The notes under the pieces are model-generated. The model was not told where the DNA came from. It ran no database searches and worked only from the letters and a program-made list of their open reading frames with translations. From assembly GCA_002077065.1 (NCBI GenBank), contig NAJO01000012.1:248001-312000 (forward strand): DNA of 64,000 nt. The letters run 5' to 3'. Within the stretch, counting starts at the first letter, position 1; every line of letters starts with the position of its first letter. Positions 61,248-64,000 of the stretch are shown here, piece by piece. The stretch comes from Cryoendolithus antarcticus (Eukaryota; Ascomycota; Dothideomycetes; Cladosporiales; Cladosporiaceae). The position numbers were made by a program, and so were the translations under genes.

Positions 61248-62945
61248 TCAAGCCTTCCACCTCAGCATGATAATGCTGAACGCCGGGAAGTTGAACTTCC
61301 CCTTTGCATCCCACTTGCGCTCTTCGATACCAACGCGTTGCGTCCCATCCGCATTCGACTGATCCCAGGCCTCCCCCGAAATTTCATACACCTCCACCTC
61401 CCCTTGCCCAGCAGCCAAACCCTCTACCTCCATCTCCTGCGCCTCGCTCAGATGCGCATTCACAACACACATGCTCACCCATCCCTCCTCATCCACCGCA
61501 GCCGAAACGTCCAGCCACCCCACCTCCCCGACGCCCTGCAACCAAGCCGGCTCCGTAGTACCGTCATAAATCCCACAACTTGCATGAGTAGCTACGGTCC
61601 ACCCCTTCATATACTTACAAAACAGCAACAGCGGCCACCACGTCGTCTGCTTGATCAGTCCCGTCTCGGTAGTCATGAGTGGCGAGATGACGTTAACGCT
61701 TTGAGCGATATTCGCCATCCCCACGTACTTGCTTTGACGGATGAAGACGTTCAGCCAGATCGCCACGGCCAGCGCGTCGGAGAGCGTGTACTTTTCCTCA
61801 GCGCATTCACTCCCTATTGCGCGGGAAGGGTCCCAGACGTTCCATTCGTCGAAACAGATCATCTGGCGCGGCACACTGGGTAAGACGCCGTTCTCGATGC
61901 GCGCTAGATCGATCAGGGAGGCGCATATCTCGATCGCTCGCTCGGCTGCCCGTGGGGCGATTGCGTTTTTAATGGGGTCAGAGGACGCGGTGTACATATG
62001 TATGCTGTGCATGTCAATGAGACTGGAAGTGGCGCTTCCACCCAAGGCGTGGACGTCTGGACGAAGGCAGGTTGAGAGGGCGTGGAAGTCCCAGGAGGAG
62101 GTGCCGTCTTGGCCGCAGAGGATTAGTTGAATGGTTGGGTCCAGGAGTTTAAGAGCTTTGGCCCAGCGATAGGCTTTGCTGGCGTAGGCTTCTTTGGTCA
62201 TCTAGGAATCGTCAGCTGTGCGGGATTTGATCCAGGTGGGAGTGGCGAACCTGCTCGACCTGCCACGGACCCCAGCATTCATTTCCGAGAGCCCAGTATT
62301 TGACATTATAGGGCTTGCTGTGGCCGTTCTGGCGGCGGAGGTTGGCGTAGTACGTATCGCTGGACGAGTTGCAGTACTCGAGCCACGCCAGTGCTGAGTC
62401 CCGTCAGAACTGCTTTCATCTCATCTTGGTTCAGCTACAGCTGACTACTCACCTTCGTCCAAAGTACCTACAACCTGTCAACGTTGCTCGACCACTCACG
62501 AGTTCACACTTCACGACACACCAGTCCCAAAATTCAATGCAAGGTACGGCTCCGTCCCCACAACCTCGCACCACTCCATAAACTCATCCGTCCCAATCTC
62601 ATTACTCTCGACCCCCGCCCAAGCCAACTCCGGCCGGTGCGGTCGCTTCTCCTTCGGCCCAACGCCATCAAGCCAGTGATACGTTGCGACAAAGTTGCCA
62701 CCCGGGTACCTTACGACGGGAACTTTGAGCTCCTGCATCGCTTCGATGACATCTCTGCGGAAGCCGTTCGAGTCGATGAGGTGGGCGTTGGGGTTGCTGG
62801 GGTCGTAGATGCCACCGTAAATGCAGCAGCCCATGTGCTCTGTGAAGCCGGAGTAGATGTTGGGGTTTATAGGGCTGAGCTTGCGGGTTGGGTGCACTGC
62901 GATTGTGGCTGGGGAGTTGGGGGAAAGGGGGGTGAAGGTCGTCAT
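61248..62945 (-). CDS. GH51 alpha-L-arabinofuranosidase, signal-less
   Basis: Four exons: 62522..62945, the 15-nt microexon 62453..62467, 62251..62393 and 61248..62201. Introns are 54, 59 and 49 bases. The product has 511 residues. The microexon supplies a TLDE segment and restores FGTGTLDEALAWVEYC, a conserved GH51 stretch. The catalytic acid/base glutamate is in GNECWGPW (about residue 183) and the nucleophile glutamate in [10 protein letters not shown] (about 310). The start [17 protein letters not shown] has no signal peptide, so the enzyme is probably intracellular, like bacterial GH51, and would cut arabinofuranosyl ends from imported oligosaccharides. The C-terminal beta-sandwich is present. 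It is divergent from a sugar transporter starting at 63785. Confidence 0.94.
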
Positions 62946-63784
62946 ATTGATAGCACGAGGCGGATAGGAGTGTGCTAGGGGGAGTATAGTAGATAATCGA
63001 AACTACTTACGGACGATCGTAGGAAATCTCCCATACCGCACGACAATACTGATAGCTGCCGGAGTCTCCACTGTGGTCCGGATAAATGCCATGCAGCAGC
63101 AGCAGTGCAACCAGGTGGTCCTGGACTCGCACACCTCCACCAGCAAGACACCGTCCACGACTAGGACTGTACCTTTTACTTCTCATTCCTTACCGGCTCC
63201 ACCTTGATCGCGTTCGAATCATGAGATGTCGTGAGTTGCCTTGTTGATGATTCGAAGTCTTGAGCGGCGTGCAGATTATTGGTGCAAGATCTCAGCCTCG
63301 GAAAATCGGGCGAGCTTAAACCGAGACGACTGAACGCGACTCTGTGCGTCCAAAGACTCTGCCATCACCGCTAGACATCCGTTAGTGACATCTATCAATT
63401 CAGGGGTTGCAGCTGTTGCATAGCACAAACGGCCAGCCAGACAAGGCATAATGCTACGCGTTGCCACGTCGATTGCATGCGAGCCGTACGCCATTTATTG
63501 ACACCCTACACCCCGCCCCCGACCCCATGCCTCCGCAATGCATGGCACCGGGATGTGGGCGAACGGTATAGCGACTAAGGAGTCAACCGACTAGTAGACC
63601 GCAGTGGACACACGGTATCTGCCGAGGATGTGATGGTCTGCTCACTAGGCGCGTTGTACTTGAGGTGCAGTAGTCTGCTATTCCGGCCCCGAGCATGTAA
63701 GTCAAGACGATTTCCAAGTCTGGAGGACTTTGTACATCCGTCTTTCTTGGTGTTCGATAGTCAACAGACTAGCTGTGTGTAATC
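62946..63784. other. Divergent promoter, GH51 and sugar transporter
   Basis: About 840 bases between two divergent sugar-use genes. It holds C-rich sequence near 63500 and CreA-like six-base matches (for example ctggag at 63720). Those matches are too short to prove regulation. No XlnR consensus was seen. A short minus-strand open frame at 63276..63494 is rejected. Confidence 0.5.
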
Positions 63785-64000
63785 ATGGCGTTGCCTCCAA
63801 AGGTCTACCAGGTAAATGGTCTCAGCTGCATAGTCCATATTTCTCGCGGACTGACAGTCTGTAGTTCCTCGTCTCGGTCTTTGCCTCCTTCGGGTCCATC
63901 TTATATGGCTACGATCTCGGCGTCATCGCTGGCGCCATCTCTTCGCCTGACTTCAAATCACGATTCAATCCGACCACCACTGAGACGGGTGCCGTCGTCT
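63785..64000 (+). CDS. MFS sugar transporter, 5' part (3' partial)
   Basis: The gene runs off the window. Exon 1 is 63785..63811 and exon 2 starts at 63865; intron 63812..63864 has GTAAAT and CTGTAG ends. The start MALPPKVYQ is followed by FLVSVFASFGSILYGYDLGVI, the first helix of the MFS sugar porter family with its GYD-GVIAG motif. Only about 54 residues are visible, so the substrate cannot be given. Its divergent partner is the GH51 arabinofuranosidase, which suggests a pentose or oligosaccharide role. A very short first exon ending right before helix 1 is common in this fungal subfamily. Confidence 0.88.
   Translation, partial: MALPPKVYQVNGLSCIVHISRGLTVCSSSSRSLPPSGPSYMATISASSLAPSLRLTSNHDSIRPPLRRVPSS

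Noticed and set aside
63276..63494. 72-codon minus-strand frame in the GH51/transporter promoter
   Set aside because: No family match and no conserved start context.
1..64000. tRNA, rRNA, CRISPR or transposon
   Set aside because: Scanning for tRNA B-box-like motifs, repeat-spacer periodicity, transposase motifs and long terminal repeats gave nothing convincing by eye.

Overview
The window looks like ordinary nuclear DNA of a filamentous ascomycete. The evidence is short GT-AG introns (about 49-105 nt, mostly 50-65), densely packed single genes on both strands without operons, and fungal-specific families: HET, CFEM, KRE6/SKN1-type GH16, HbrB, SPO22/ZIP4, fungal MFS sugar porters and RRG9. 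Protein style (Ser/Pro/Ala-rich disordered tails) suggests Dothideomycetes, possibly a black-yeast relative; that placement is inference. No rRNA, tRNA, CRISPR array, transposon or virus-like gene was recognised. Start codons were set to ATG and exons joined by hand using splice signals, frame and family match; every multi-exon total is divisible by three.

Layout. 1-8 kb: the 3' end of a TOM1-type HECT ubiquitin ligase, then three minus-strand metabolic genes (MFS sugar/quinate-type porter, Ldh_2-family malate/lactate dehydrogenase, alpha/beta hydrolase). 8-16 kb: RRG9 (mitochondrial), RGP1 (Ypt6 exchange factor), a GNAT acetyltransferase and an alpha-glucoside-type MFS porter. 16-22 kb: KRE6/SKN1-like GH16 protein, DPH1 (diphthamide) and a thioesterase-like protein. 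22-31 kb: an FMO fused to a DUF6314-like domain, a PhyH dioxygenase converging on it, an APP1-type phosphatidate phosphatase and a DUF1989 protein. 31-44 kb: a small coiled-coil protein, an RRM protein, SEC31, a HET-domain protein and VPS39. 44-55 kb: alpha/beta hydrolase, HbrB (TORC2), CFEM/GPI protein and YMR1-type myotubularin. 55-64 kb: SPO22/ZIP4, a DUF1772-like membrane protein, a small Sus1/ENY2-like protein, an orphan ORF, a GH51 arabinofuranosidase with a 15-nt microexon, and the 5' end of a divergent sugar transporter.

Much of the window is conserved housekeeping (COPII, vacuolar tethering, TORC2, phosphoinositides, diphthamide, cell-wall glucan). The accessory material is the catabolic patch at 1.8-7.8 kb, the FMO-DUF6314/PhyH pair, the HET gene and the GH51/transporter pair at the right edge. 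No clearly new multi-gene system is visible. The best leads are the FMO-DUF6314 fusion, the microexon in a signal-less GH51 beside a divergent transporter, an intron placed right after the HECT catalytic cysteine, and a 17-nt promoter palindrome combining ACGCGT and TGACG elements.
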